Assembly: GCA_036873135.1 (NCBI GenBank)
Contig: JAPTYO010000007.1
Location: 60,560,383 to 60,624,382, forward strand
Direction: 5' to 3'
Origin: Clarkia xantiana subsp. parviflora
Lineage: Eukaryota > Streptophyta > Magnoliopsida > Myrtales > Onagraceae
DNA length: 64,000 nucleotides
Shown one piece after another: positions 33,689 to 43,869 of the stretch. The position numbers and the translations under genes are program-made. The number at the start of each line of letters is the position of its first letter. Positions within the stretch are counted from its first letter, which is position 1. Under the pieces are notes generated by a model. It saw only the letters and a list, made by a program, of their open reading frames with translations. It was not told the DNA's origin and searched no databases.

Positions 33689-34587
33689 TTATTCTTCGGC
33701 AAGTACCTTGGGAGGATTGGTACAGGCTACATCAAGGTGTCCTTTAAGCTCACACCTAAAACATGTTCGAGTTTCCTCTTTACGTGCTTGTTTTGCCTGC
33801 CTTTTCTTGCCACCGAATTGCTTGTGTTTTAACTTTTTCTGAGGTTTTGGAGCCATAGACTTGTCAGCTTTAACCCGAAGGACCTTGCCTTTTCTCTTGC
33901 GCTTACCCTTATATGCTCAGCTGGATGCGAGGCTGCAAGATGCATTTCTGCTCACGGCTTTTCAGCCTTGAGACGATCCTCTTCCAGCTTGAGATGAACT
34001 TGCACATTCTCGAGGTTATCAAGTTGAGTGGCATGGGTAAGATACATTTTCATGTTGTTCCAAGAGTCAGGCAAGGAGTGGATCACACATTGGACTTTCT
34101 GTTCCTCGGTCAGGATTTCTCCTGCCTCCTTGAGTTCAGCAAGCATGTTAGACATATGTCTAATATGCTCCTTCTTTGTATGCTTTGGATTCATCTTATA
34201 TGAGTCTAAAGCGATGAACGATCACTTTTGGGCTGTGGTGTAAACACCAAACCCTGCTTTAAGACCATCCCAGAGGTCCATATCAGACTCGTAATGATCA
34301 TACCCGTTGAGTATGTCATCCTCCAGCAGTGACAACAAGGCAGAACGAATTTCCTGATCCTTAGCATCCCATTCATCATGGAATTCCTTTTGGTCGGACG
34401 TGAGTTCTCCCTCAGGCCTGGCATGCATTGAAGTCAGATGCTCCAAACCTCTCATTTGAGTAATCACCATCTCCGCACGCTTATTCAAGATCTTATAATT
34501 GTTGTTGTTCAATATCACCCCCTTGTTCATTTGGGAGATAACATTGCTAATCGTAGCCATGATACTAACACATCGATGATTATGCAA
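33689..34587 (-). pseudogene. Cop-C Gag with CCHC zinc knuckle, broken
   Basis: Read on the minus strand, the frame opens just after the leader (ATG near 34560, MATISNVISQMNKGVIL). It holds an NNNNYKILNKRAEMVI core, then an acidic helical region (LADSW-like: HSLPDSWNNMKMYL) typical of Copia Gag, and a CFRCELKGHLDVAC knuckle (CX2CX4HX4C), ending with TAA at 33689-33691. Two in-frame TGA codons (34222-34224 and 33952-33954) fit CGA-to-TGA changes, and one frameshift lies near 33900. It would have packaged element RNA; it is now a pseudogene. Confidence 0.85.
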
Positions 34588-34599
34588 AAATCAGGGAGA

Positions 34600-35403
34600 C
34601 AATAACATTTTGAGAAAGAATTGCATACATCAGATATCTATTAAGATGGAATACGACAAATAATGATTCCTCAATCATCTAAACAAACCGACCACCAGTA
34701 AACCAATGGAATGGGGTTGTGAAAGAATTCACAATATCGTCGTCTTCAATCCAATAGATCAGTCTTTTAAAACGGTTTTATCACAAATTACCGGGACGGG
34801 AATTTTAAAATAAGCATACGCGATCTTGGCTTTCCCAAGGCCCTTTTATGTTTTAAAAATTTTCGATGAATTTACTTCATGCATATACAATTCTACATTC
34901 CATGTAAATAATCATACGCAAGAAACATTCATCATACAAATCACACACATGCTTACTCGTCATGCGTCTAATGTTCTGAGGAACTCATGCTTGTATACAT
35001 AATTCTACTTCCTAAGTAAATTATCACATGCAGCTACATTCTTAACATTCTAGCATACGTGTCAAACATGAAACATCCACATCAATCATACACATTTGGC
35101 GACTGGTTTTCGATTTTAAATTAATTTTAAACATTAATGGCTGATTTGAAATTCATGCTTATATTCAATTTCGCAACATCTAGACATGAATCCTAGGTAA
35201 TATCAACCATCACAGCATGTCTATCCTAGTGCGCAAACCATATATTTAACCAGGGCTCAGCCCACAACATGCAATATCCAGCTAGCTTGACTTAGTCAAA
35301 AAGACAGTTCTAAGCATTCATAAATATATATAGAATAATAAACAATTGCAATTCAGCCCACTAATTATACAAGTCCCAAAAACATGTATATCTGAGATCC
35401 ATT
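34600..35403 (-). mobile_element. Cop-C leader
   Basis: Nearly the same as 18018-18241 plus 19584-20162 of Cop-B, without the MULE. It is cut at 35403 by the LTR of Cop-D. It contains no coding frame. Confidence 0.8.
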
Positions 35404-36006
35404 TGTAAGCATATGGTAATGGACGTCGTAATTGGTAGCCCATAATATGTATAGTTTACCTAAGGCAATTAGGTACATGTCACATTAGGGTAATTGGGCT
35501 AGACCCAAATCCCAATTTACATGAGAGGCCCAAATTATGGGCCTCCCCTATGCATGGCCGGCCGAAATAAGATGTGAGGGCATAATTGACTTTTTTCCAC
35601 TTTGCTCGTCCTATAAATACATGGTGCTAGGGGATTTTTAGGGTTAGTCACTATTTCCCTCATTAGAGTGTTTTAGAGAGAAAAACCCTCCACCCCACAC
35701 CTAGGTATTTCGGCCGAACCTATAGTCACCCAAGGTGTGCCAATTTTCTTTGTAAGCAAACACTCTAGAGATCTGTCCTCGTGCCAAGAATCGATCAGAG
35801 GCTTTGCTGTTGAGCTTGTATCACATAGGGCTTCTCTAACAAGAATCTCTACGGGTCCCGACCGGAGGATCGTGAACTTCCTCCTGCGAAGATCTTGGGT
35901 CTACGAATAACGTCAAAGGTATGTGCGAATCTTCCGTTGCGTAATTTCGATTACTAGCATGCACCATGTTTTAGTATCCGTAGTGATTACTCCCTGAAAT
36001 CTAACA
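35404..36006 (+). repeat. Cop-D 5' LTR, plus strand
   Basis: This 603-bp LTR begins TGTAAGCATATGG and ends ATCTAACA on the plus strand, opposite to the three other Copia LTRs here. It is immediately followed by a primer site, which identifies it as a 5' LTR. Its ends are less decayed than those of Cop-A. Confidence 0.9.
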
Positions 36007-36007
36007 G

Positions 36008-36020
36008 TGGTATCAAAGCC
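36008..36020 (+). other. Cop-D primer binding site (Met-tRNA type)
   Basis: TGGTATCAAAGCC lies one base after the LTR end, one mismatch from the usual TGGTATCAGAGC complement of initiator Met-tRNA. Confidence 0.88.
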
Positions 36021-36707
36021 TGTGTTAGGAATTCATGATTTGATAAATTAATGTTCTTGAATTTTAAAATTAAAAACTGAAATTTTTTAAAAGAAAATTT
36101 TAAATTTTCGAGTTTTTGGGGTTGATGGTGAATCTAAAATTTTTCATGATGTTATTGGTTAATTCGATGTTCATAATCTTCAAGAAAAGTGTAATATTTA
36201 TCAAAATCAAACATTGTATTGTAGATCTTATTAAAATTTGATCTTGAAATTTGACCACTTATTCCCAATTACATGTTTATTCCGGCCAAACCCTAAAATT
36301 ACAAGGTAATTTTTTTAATTTCTTAGGCTCGAAGAAATCTGATTTCGACCGAAATAACAAAATAATATTGTTCACCATATTTTAATTTTTAATTAAGGTA
36401 ACAATATATCTATAATTAGGAGTATTGGGATAGATTCTCATTAATATATAGAAATATATATGTATAACTATCAATATATCTAAATATTTAATAGTGTTAA
36501 AGATATCATTGATAGATTTAATTGCCTAAAAGATTGAGAAAATATATTGTCAGTATATTTGTTACCCTATTTTAGCTATTGACAATAAATAAATATATAT
36601 ATTATATGATGTAGCCGATTTTTCATATATATATGTATATTGTTGATTGATTTAATCTTAGAGATAGAATCTTGACAATAAATATATATATGTTAGTGAT
36701 TTGGCCG

Positions 36708-36744
<37 letters not shown>

Positions 36745-36850
36745 ATGTTGAAAATTATTTTATATAATAAATGTTACTTGGTGGCTAAGTTAAATATTTT
36801 TGGGCTTTAAAACCCTACTTGGGCTACAAGTAAACATTTCAGCCCGGTTT
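36021..36850 (+). mobile_element. Cop-D leader, plus strand
   Basis: An AT-rich leader colinear with the inverse of 10790-9950. It stops after ACATTTCAGCCC at about 36846 and switches to the opposite strand of the same leader. No coding frame. Confidence 0.75.
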
Positions 36851-37005
36851 AAAAACTACGTCCCGGTTTAACACATATTGGACCGGCCTAATAATTTCAA
36901 AATGGGTTTGGGCCGAAATGATTACTTGTGGGCTAAGTAGGGTTTTGATGTCCACTAAAAACTTAACTTATCCACCAAGTAACATTAATTATATAAAATA
37001 ATTTT
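36850..37005 (-). mobile_element. Leader fragment on the minus strand after a fold-back junction
   Basis: This segment reads as the Cop-A leader at about 9915-10065. It forms an inverted repeat of about 100 bp (arms about 36745-36845 and 36905-37005) with the preceding Cop-D leader. It may be the continuation of the Cop-C leader beyond Cop-D, with material lost at the junction. Confidence 0.6.
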
Positions 37006-37273
37006 GTATCTAAATGGGATAAATTGTATAAAATATGAACAATTCCATAAGAGAGCATTGGTAATGGAGAAGTTGATCCAATAAGAGAGCATTAGCAATG
37101 CCAGGATCATTCCTACAGAGTGTGAACACAACATCTCCAATGTCTACACCTCCATACGGATTCCATACGGCTCGGTGTGTAATTGGAGTGTACATAGTAC
37201 ACACAAGAGAAGCCGTGTGGACATTACACACCGCTTATATCCATACAATATACACACTTAATAAACGGTATGC
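37006..37273. other. Unassigned sequence between the Copia stack and the CACTA end
   Basis: The words TAAGAGAGCATT(G/A)G occur twice about 40 bp apart, and GTGTGTAAT-like words resemble CACTA subterminal repeats. No gene is supported. Confidence 0.4.
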
Positions 37274-37822
37274 CACTACAAGAAAAAACACATTTACACA
37301 CCACGTATGTCCACACAGGATGTGAGGTATGTAATTGTGCACACTATATGCAGCATATCAGGTGGAAATTATAACTTTTTGATTACATTCAGATTACATA
37401 CCAAATTCCACACCGAAATAATTCAGTGTGTAAGTTGAATGGACATTATTTCGTTTACACGCAGAGTGCAGACATATATATTTATGTGTGTAATGTATCA
37501 GTGTGTAACTAGTTGAATTTGTTATTCATGTGTGTAATTAGAGTGGTATGTGTTGCACATATATGAACTCATGTAGACATATCTACCACATGTGTTGACA
37601 TAGAAAAAGTAATTGTGAAAGTAAACATTACTCGTATATAAAAGTAAAACCATTGTGATATGTCTTCCACATATATCACACATGCTGACAAATCTAATAA
37701 AGCTGTGTTAACATAGTCAAATTATTGCATCTTTACCTCTCTAATATTGGAATATTAAACATTAAAAAGCTAAAAGTTATCGTGGAGTGAAAAAAATGGT
37801 TATAAATATCAACAATTCTTAC

Positions 37823-38314
37823 TAGGGGTGTAAACAAGTCGAGTCGACGAGTATCTGGCAAGCTCGACTCGACTTTACTCGAGGCCGAACTCGATCGAGC
37901 CCAAATTTTTCAAGCTCGACTTGATTCAATACTCGACGAGTTCGAGCTCGGCTTGACTCGGCTCAATAAGTTTAAAATTCAATTAAATCATAAATGATGC
38001 ACCTTAGCTCGAGCTCAAACTCTACTCGATTAGGCTTTTGGCTCGAGCTCGAACTCGACTTGAATTGATTATATATAGATATATAATATTATGTAAAACT
38101 CGAATAAACTCAAGCTCGAGCTTGAACTCGACTCAAATAGGCAAAACAAAAAAGCTCGAATAGGCTCACGAACATCTCGAGTCGAGTATCGATGAACTCG
38201 TACTCGACTCGGCTTAAAAAAAAAGCTCGAATCAAAATTTACCGAGTCGAATTCGAATATCAACCGAGCCAATCTCGAGTAGCTCATGAGTAGCTTGACT
38301 CGTTTACACCCCTA
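37823..38314. mobile_element. hAT-type MITE (492 bp)
   Basis: Terminal inverted repeats TAGGGGTGTAAAC and GTTTACACCCCTA bound a segment rich in GCTCGAGCTCGA words. The flanks ATTCTTAC (37815-37822) and CTTCTTAC (38315-38322) agree at 7 of 8 bases, fitting the 8-bp duplication of hAT elements. The GGGGTGTAAAC end is common in plant hAT MITEs. There is no coding capacity; the frame at 38069-38287 is repeat-derived. Confidence 0.88.
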
Positions 38315-39702
38315 CTTCTTACCATACCACTTGATTCAAAAAACACATTTTAACAATCTCGATATGAAAAACTATAAGAGTTTAAACCATACGATTGTTG
38401 ACACATTACACTTTCATTAGTATCAAATTCATGCGAAATATAATATATGATAATAGAGTTATAATGATTGGTACTAATTTTTCAATTTAGCATCTATTCA
38501 ATCGGCACTAAAAGTCTATTTTTCAATTTAGCATCCATTGTTCAAATTTGTTCATAATTACATAAAGATACAATTAAATTAATTTTTTACAGACATCGTA
38601 TTCTTCTCTACATTAAGATTTTCTTATCCGTTTGCCATCAATAATAATAATAATAATTTAATTTTAAAAATATTTAATTATAACTAATAGTTTTTAATCA
38701 TTTATTACTTCTTAGTTCTTACCATACAAGCTATGTTGTAGTTATTACACCAAATGTAACTTTATTATTTACAAAAATACAATATATATATATATATATA
38801 TATAACACAAGTTTTTTTTTTGGCCATCATATATATATAACACAAGTTAATAATTAATTTTATAAGTTAAATTAGACTATGTGCAGTAGTGGGTTAGATA
38901 TATTATCAATGTGGAAATTGTAAAAATATTTGATTTGATTTGAAATAAAATATTTTCTTTAAATTGCTTAAACTATTAGTGGGCCATGTACAAATATTTG
39001 CTTTAATTTGAAAAAATTACAATTCCCACTCGAAATAGAAGGGAGTGAAGTCCTTATCCCATTCACTTTATAAGGATAAAAGAACAGAAGAACGGAAAGT
39101 TCATATCCATTCATTCACTTATAGAGGATAAGATAACTTAGAAAAAATATCACAGAGAAGGAAAGGATGAGAGCAAAGAAACACATCTAAATGCTGCTAT
39201 CATGGTTTCAATATTCTATATTAAGAACACCATCATCTCATCAACGGTAAGCATCTTATGACTCACCTTTCATATACATGTAGAAATCTTTTCGTTCATT
39301 CACGTTGTTACTACAGTTTCTATGTTCTTCACTGCAGTCATTATATGAGTTGCAATCGAGCTGCCTCTTTCCTCATTTTTTTTTCATGGATGATTTGAAA
39401 CTGTTTCTTCAAACGCAACATCTTCTTACAACAAAAGGGAAGAAAACTATGATGAAGAAGAGTGGGCCAAATATTTTTACTAGTTCCATAAATGTAGAGC
39501 ACAAACTAAAGGCCCCAACTACATATACTCCTTTTATTCTGTTCTAGATGTCAACACAAATTTTATTGTGGTAACATTGATCTCAACACAGACTTTGTTG
39601 TGTTAGCATAGTTTTTCAATAAAAAAGCTTACAAAAAATTGTCATGATCAATGTGGCTTCTATAATTATTTGGAATATATACAATACTTTCTTGAAGTTG
39701 TG
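38315..39702. other. CACTA-1 interior, left part
   Basis: AT-rich sequence with CAACACA-type words near 39550-39620 that recur after LARD-1 at about 56930-57080. I see no supported gene; the frame at 39305-39547 has no recognisable domain. Confidence 0.4.
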
Positions 39703-40403
39703 TTGTTTGTCAGACCTAAAATCTGACCTAAGCGATTTACGTTTTGAAAAACATGTATTTTAGAAATAAGTTGCCACCAGTTAATTATAAGGCTAACTAG
39801 AATCTTCTATTACCTAGGCGAATAACGAATTAAACTCTTAGATATAAAATCGGCATACGATTAGAAATTCGAGTTCGGGGGTTCTATTACGAATTTAAAA
39901 AAAAAAAAAAAAGTATTTTTAACTACGCCCTCTCGGTACTCAATTCACTTAATTTGCTAATTTTTAATCAATTCTAAGTACAAACAACAACAAAATCTAA
40001 TAGTACTAACGATTATCACATAATTGAATTTATGCACAAAACTAACATCATGAACATACATAATTAATCATTTATTATTTACTTAATCTAAACTAATCAA
40101 GTTTAAAACTAATTAAATTAAGCCTAATAACATAACATGTAAACGTTAAATAGATAATATTACAACATGTAATCAAAATTAGAACTATACTATTTGGCCA
40201 TGACTAGATTAACATCAACCTAACTACCCTATTATAATAATAATTGATGGATATACGCCCAATTTGAACCCGTTGACTTCCGAATCGTTTTATTTTGATT
40301 ACCCCGTCAATAATTGTAAATCGAAACTTCGACCCAAACACCCCGCGAAAACGCCAACGGTCGGGACGAGGCCAAAATACTCGTCCGGACCGAGGCAGAC
40401 TCA

Positions 40404-40545
40404 CCTAGGAGAGGTCGGGTGGCCGCACCCGACCTCCCCTAGGGGAGATTGGGTCAGCCGACCTGATCTCCCCTAGGGAAGATAGGGTTGGCCAACCCTA
40501 TCTCCCCTAGGGAGGGGTTGGGTGGCCACACCCAACCCCTACCCT
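40404..40545 (+). repeat. Four 34-bp hairpin units bounded by CCTAGG in Tat-3 U3
   Basis: CCTAGG recurs at 40404, 40438, 40472 and 40506. Each unit is an inverted repeat, for example GATAGGGTTGG/CCAACCCTATC, GGGGAGAT/ATCTCCCC and GGTCGGGTG/CACCCGACC. The arms differ between units while staying self-complementary. Confidence 0.9.
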
Positions 40546-40720
40546 TGGGGGTCGGATTTTCTCCCCCTCTAAGGGCCCCGGCACCATTTCCCGACTCCGA
40601 TACTCAGTTTATTGTCGCCAACCTCTCCGTGCTTTAAGGTCTTAATTACGAGATTAAGGGCTAATTAATTGTGTTTAAAGGTTAACGATGTCGTTAAGCC
40701 ACCTTAATGACACCGTTGCC

Positions 40721-40728
40721 TATAAATA
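40721..40728 (+). promoter_or_regulatory. TATA box of the Tat-3 5' LTR
   Basis: TATAAATA about 110 bp upstream of the interleaved inverted repeats; the same motif is present in the 3' LTR near 49138. Confidence 0.7.
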
Positions 40729-40831
40729 CAACCTTTCCACCATTCATTTGAACATCTTGGCTAAGCATACAATTTAGCTCTACATCTCTCTAGCTTTATC
40801 TCTCTAAAAAATATCGTACTGACTTAGGCAT

Positions 40832-40875
40832 CGGAGAGGGTACATCAAGCACCACCCCCCCTCTCCGTGCTTGAT
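40832..40875 (+). other. Interleaved inverted repeats in Tat-3 LTR leader
   Basis: CGGAGAGGG (40832-40840) pairs with CCCTCTCC (40859-40866), and ATCAAGCAC (40844-40852) pairs with GTGCTTGAT (40867-40875). The 3' LTR copy is at 49250-49293. The first stem is the same as in Tat-1; the second has changed on both sides. Confidence 0.65.
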
Positions 40876-41032
40876 ATTGCCCTTATTGCAGGGCGCGTGA
40901 AGAAGAGAAGGCGAAGGACAGAAGGACACAAATCAGGACGACAAGACTTAGGAGCACCGAACCCACGATTTCTCCAGTGAGGAATAAGGCTTAGGTCGAC
41001 CGCCCGTTGACCTGAGACTTAGAACCTAACAC

Positions 41033-41050
41033 TTGGCGCCGTCCGTGGGC
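41033..41050 (+). other. Tat-3 primer binding site
   Basis: TTGGCGCCGTCCGTGGGC, one base after the LTR end; close to the Tat-2 site. Confidence 0.78.
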
Positions 41051-41082
41051 TTCGAACAGAAAGCCTGGCAATAACAAGAGCG

Positions 41083-41484
41083 ATGACGAACAGCTTAGCA
41101 TCTAGGCATCACCGCCCACCTGGGGGCAATAGGAGAGGGAGACAGCCTATACCTCCAGCAAGGCAGCCTAACACAGAGAAACAACCTGTACACCCAGAGC
41201 CTCAAGTAACCCCACAGGCACCCCAGCCTAACAACCAGGAAGGAGGACCCTCACGCCCAGCTGGGGCTGAGTCTTCCAGAGCCTCAACTCCATTGGCAAG
41301 GAGGCCACAAAGAGAGGGGGAGCAACACGGAGTGCCATCCCAATACACGGCACCTCCTCAGGGATACTACTATGAGGCGCAACCTCAAGGATATCCATAT
41401 GGGATGCCGGCTCAAAGGAACGACAATCGCGCCCACACAACCAACACAAGGCCAGCATCTCCCCTAGGGGAACGGGCTCCCTAG
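41083..41484 (+). CDS. Tat-3 Gag N-terminal frame (133 aa)
   Basis: The first ATG after the primer site opens a Pro/Gln/Arg-rich, low-complexity frame like the N-terminus of Tat-2 Gag. It stops 6 bases before the next frame, which reads on from the Gag core in a different phase. Compared with Tat-2, the first half of the Gag core domain is missing at this junction. I take this as the remnant of one ancestral Gag frame broken by an internal deletion with frameshift, although a separate small protein cannot be excluded. Confidence 0.6.
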   Translation: MTNSLASRHHRPPGGNRRGRQPIPPARQPNTEKQPVHPEPQVTPQAPQPNNQEGGPSRPAGAESSRASTPLARRPQREGEQHGVPSQYTAPPQGYYYEAQPQGYPYGMPAQRNDNRAHTTNTRPASPLGERAP

Positions 41485-41489
41485 ATGAT

Positions 41490-43601
41490 GTGAAGCAAGA
41501 AAATGATGAATCCTTGGCTGATTACTACACTAGGTTCAATCAGAACATAGCATACATACAGGGCGATATCACTGAGGGTGAAATAATAAGAGCCTTTATA
41601 AGAAACCTAGGCCGCTTCGGGTCCACACTGGCAGAGAAGATGGCCAAGAAACCGGCAGGCACCTTAGAGGAGCTAGCAGGGAGAGTAAAAACTCATATAG
41701 ACTTGGAGAGGCACAAGGTGAGTAAGAAAGCCAAGATTCAAGCAGCTAAGGAGGACAACACAAAGCAAAATAAGGGAAAGCCACCTCAGGCACCTCAACC
41801 CATAAGGCAACAAGAGTGGCGTCCGCCTCAGCAAAGAAATCAGATGGGTGAGCCACTGAAGGCTAGGGAAATAAATGTCATCAAGTTCATACCATTGAAC
41901 ACCACCCCAGCAGTGGTCCTAAGAGAGATGAGAAATCAGAAACTGTGGTCGCCCCCCGCAAGATGGAGAGCGCTAATGGTAGGGACACACAAGGATAGAT
42001 GGTGTGATAACCATGAGGCATACGGGCATGATACGAACGAATGCTTTAGCTTGAAGCTAAGCATCAATAATATCATCCAGAGGGGGGAGTTAAAACAGTT
42101 TGTTGATCACGGTGGCAACAGCATACAGCTAGGGCCATCATACAAGGATAAAGGCAAAGCTAAGGCAGATTTTAATCCCCCACCTAACAAGAGGGGGACT
42201 ATAAACATGATACACAGAGGAGTGGCATCAGGTGGCCCAACAGCTAATGCAAGGGAGGTTTATGCATCCAAACTGAGCTCAGTACCAAGGTGGAGAAAGA
42301 GACCACGAGAAGGAGAGGAGATGAAGATTGAATTCTCGGAGAAGGACAAGAGTCACATTGTCTTCCCGCATGACGATGCTTTAGTCATCACAATGGACAT
42401 TGATAATTTCGATGTAAAGAGAATACTGGTAGATGGGGGCAGCTCTGCAGACCTCCTAAGCCTAAGGGTCCTGGAAGAAATACGAAAAACAAAGGTAGAT
42501 ATCAAACAAGTCAACTTCCCTCTGGTTGGCTTCTCAGGGGCAACAAGCTACCCCCTGGGAATGATAACCCTGCCAGTGACCATGGGCCAAGGATGGACAC
42601 AGCTGAGGATGAACGTTAACTTCTTGGTGGTTGAAAGCCTGGGAGCCTACAACGGGATCCTAGGAAGAACAACCATAAATCCACACGAAATTGTGCCATC
42701 TACCGTGCACCAGAAGCTGAAATACATCACTGGAAACGGAATTGGAGAAGTCTTGGGTGATCAACGCATTGCAAGGCAGTGCTACGTCAACTCCATGAGA
42801 CATAGATCACACAAGTCAGAAACAGTGGCTATGGTCATGATGGGGACCAACCAAGACAAAGAGAGGGTGATGAAGAGACAAAGGCAAAGAAAGATGAAGA
42901 ACGGAGTTGCACTCCGCCTGAGTAGGCAGCTTTTTCAAGGACTGGCTAAGAAGAGACAAAGGGGTAAGGCCGTAAAGGTAACAAGCATACCTTGGCAGCC
43001 AGAGAGTGTAGAAGGAAAGAGAACAAGGGACTCCATCAGAAAAGGTTTCCGATATATAGATGGCATCAAGCAAATGCCGAGGGAGTCCATGTCAAGCTAC
43101 TTTGAGAGATTCTTCAGTTATGGTGCCAACATGGACATCACAAGAAGAGAGGCTGTCAGGGCCTTCCTTAGAAACATGCATCCAACCTCATTTGAAGCAT
43201 ATGGAGGGCTCTATGAGGTGGTCATGACAAGCACAATGAGGGAGCTCAAAGAGAAGCTGGACAAGGCGTTTGCAAAAGAGATAGGGCAACCGGAAGAAGT
43301 CCTCGAAAAAGAAAGAGAGATTGACATACTGGAAGGAGGTGTAAATTTCACATTCACACCCCTTACAGTGAAGATAGAAGAAAATTTTCAGAAGTACCTC
43401 AAGGAAGAGCTACCCACATGCAAAGAGGAGGGCAAGGCCTTCCTAGGAAGAGATGCACAGGGTTGGTGTGAGTACCATGGGACCTGGGGGCATCAAACCA
43501 ATGATTGCATGGTGTTGAAGATAGAAGTGGAGGAGATGATTTACAAAGGAGGCCTAAGAGAGTACGTGGCAACAGACAAACTCACCACCCCATATCCTTA
43601 G
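41490..43601 (+). CDS. Tat-3 Gag-protease-Gag' protein (703 codons)
   Basis: In order it has the C-terminal half of a Tat Gag core (ESLADYYTRFNQN, EGEIIRAFIRNL), knuckle WCDNHEAYGHDTNEC, and an aspartic protease (ILVDGGSSADLL) with FSGATSYPLGMITLPV and LGRTTINP. After a basic linker follows a second Gag-like segment (ESMSSYFERFFSYG, TRREAVRAFLRNM) and a second knuckle WCEYHGTWGHQTNDC. The stop is at 43599-43601. An autonomous Tat element would continue into RT after the protease. The initiation codon is uncertain: the frame is open upstream of 41490 and there is no good ATG at its start. Either it is read by shifting from the 41083 frame or it is decayed. Confidence 0.85.
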   Translation: MKQENDESLADYYTRFNQNIAYIQGDITEGEIIRAFIRNLGRFGSTLAEKMAKKPAGTLEELAGRVKTHIDLERHKVSKKAKIQAAKEDNTKQNKGKPPQAPQPIRQQEWRPPQQRNQMGEPLKAREINVIKFIPLNTTPAVVLREMRNQKLWSPPARWRALMVGTHKDRWCDNHEAYGHDTNECFSLKLSINNIIQRGELKQFVDHGGNSIQLGPSYKDKGKAKADFNPPPNKRGTINMIHRGVASGGPTANAREVYASKLSSVPRWRKRPREGEEMKIEFSEKDKSHIVFPHDDALVITMDIDNFDVKRILVDGGSSADLLSLRVLEEIRKTKVDIKQVNFPLVGFSGATSYPLGMITLPVTMGQGWTQLRMNVNFLVVESLGAYNGILGRTTINPHEIVPSTVHQKLKYITGNGIGEVLGDQRIARQCYVNSMRHRSHKSETVAMVMMGTNQDKERVMKRQRQRKMKNGVALRLSRQLFQGLAKKRQRGKAVKVTSIPWQPESVEGKRTRDSIRKGFRYIDGIKQMPRESMSSYFERFFSYGANMDITRREAVRAFLRNMHPTSFEAYGGLYEVVMTSTMRELKEKLDKAFAKEIGQPEEVLEKEREIDILEGGVNFTFTPLTVKIEENFQKYLKEELPTCKEEGKAFLGRDAQGWCEYHGTWGHQTNDCMVLKIEVEEMIYKGGLREYVATDKLTTPYP

Positions 43602-43869
43602 TTTCATATTTAGCACTTTGCATGTTCAAGCTTTCTAAGTTTTCAAAAAACAACTTTTGAGAAGGAGAACTCAAGAAGTTACTTCAACTCTACAACTATC
43701 TTTGATTTCCTCCAAAGGGTGTCTTGATCCACCCAAGGCATCCCATGTGTACATAAAGGCTTGAATGCTCCTAATGAAGTAGAAGTTACTCAAAAATATT
43801 TTTCAAAGAAGGTGGTGACACAATCATTATGTTATCCTTACACAGATATGACTTCCAAGTCAGCAACAC

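Larger units (their letters stand above)
20163..37005 (-). mobile_element. Cop-C, degenerate Ty1/Copia element carrying Tat-2 and Cop-D
   Basis: In minus-strand order this has leader (about 35403-34600), Gag (34587-33689), a decayed middle, RT and RNase H (about 31860-30462), a 3' non-coding part split by Tat-2 at the GCCCA duplication, and a 3' LTR (20750-20163). Joining 21506 to 30096 restores the sequence found uninterrupted at about 13650-13700 in Cop-B. The leader is interrupted at 35404 by a plus-strand Copia LTR. A short piece of minus-strand leader reappears at about 36850-37005. The 5' LTR is not found. Confidence 0.82.
40245..41031 (+). repeat. Tat-3 5' LTR
   Basis: 787 bp with a TATA box TATAAATA at 40721-40728. 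It is 93 bp longer than the 3' LTR, mainly because of four 34-bp hairpin units at 40404-40545 that are collapsed to one hybrid unit in the 3' LTR. Otherwise the LTRs are very similar. Confidence 0.94.

Noticed and set aside
20158..35403. A target duplication for Cop-C
   Set aside because: The low-side flank is AAAAA and the 5' LTR is missing, so there is no second flank to compare.
41083..43601. Tat-3 as an autonomous element
   Set aside because: No RT, RNase H or integrase motif on either strand between 43602 and 48754.
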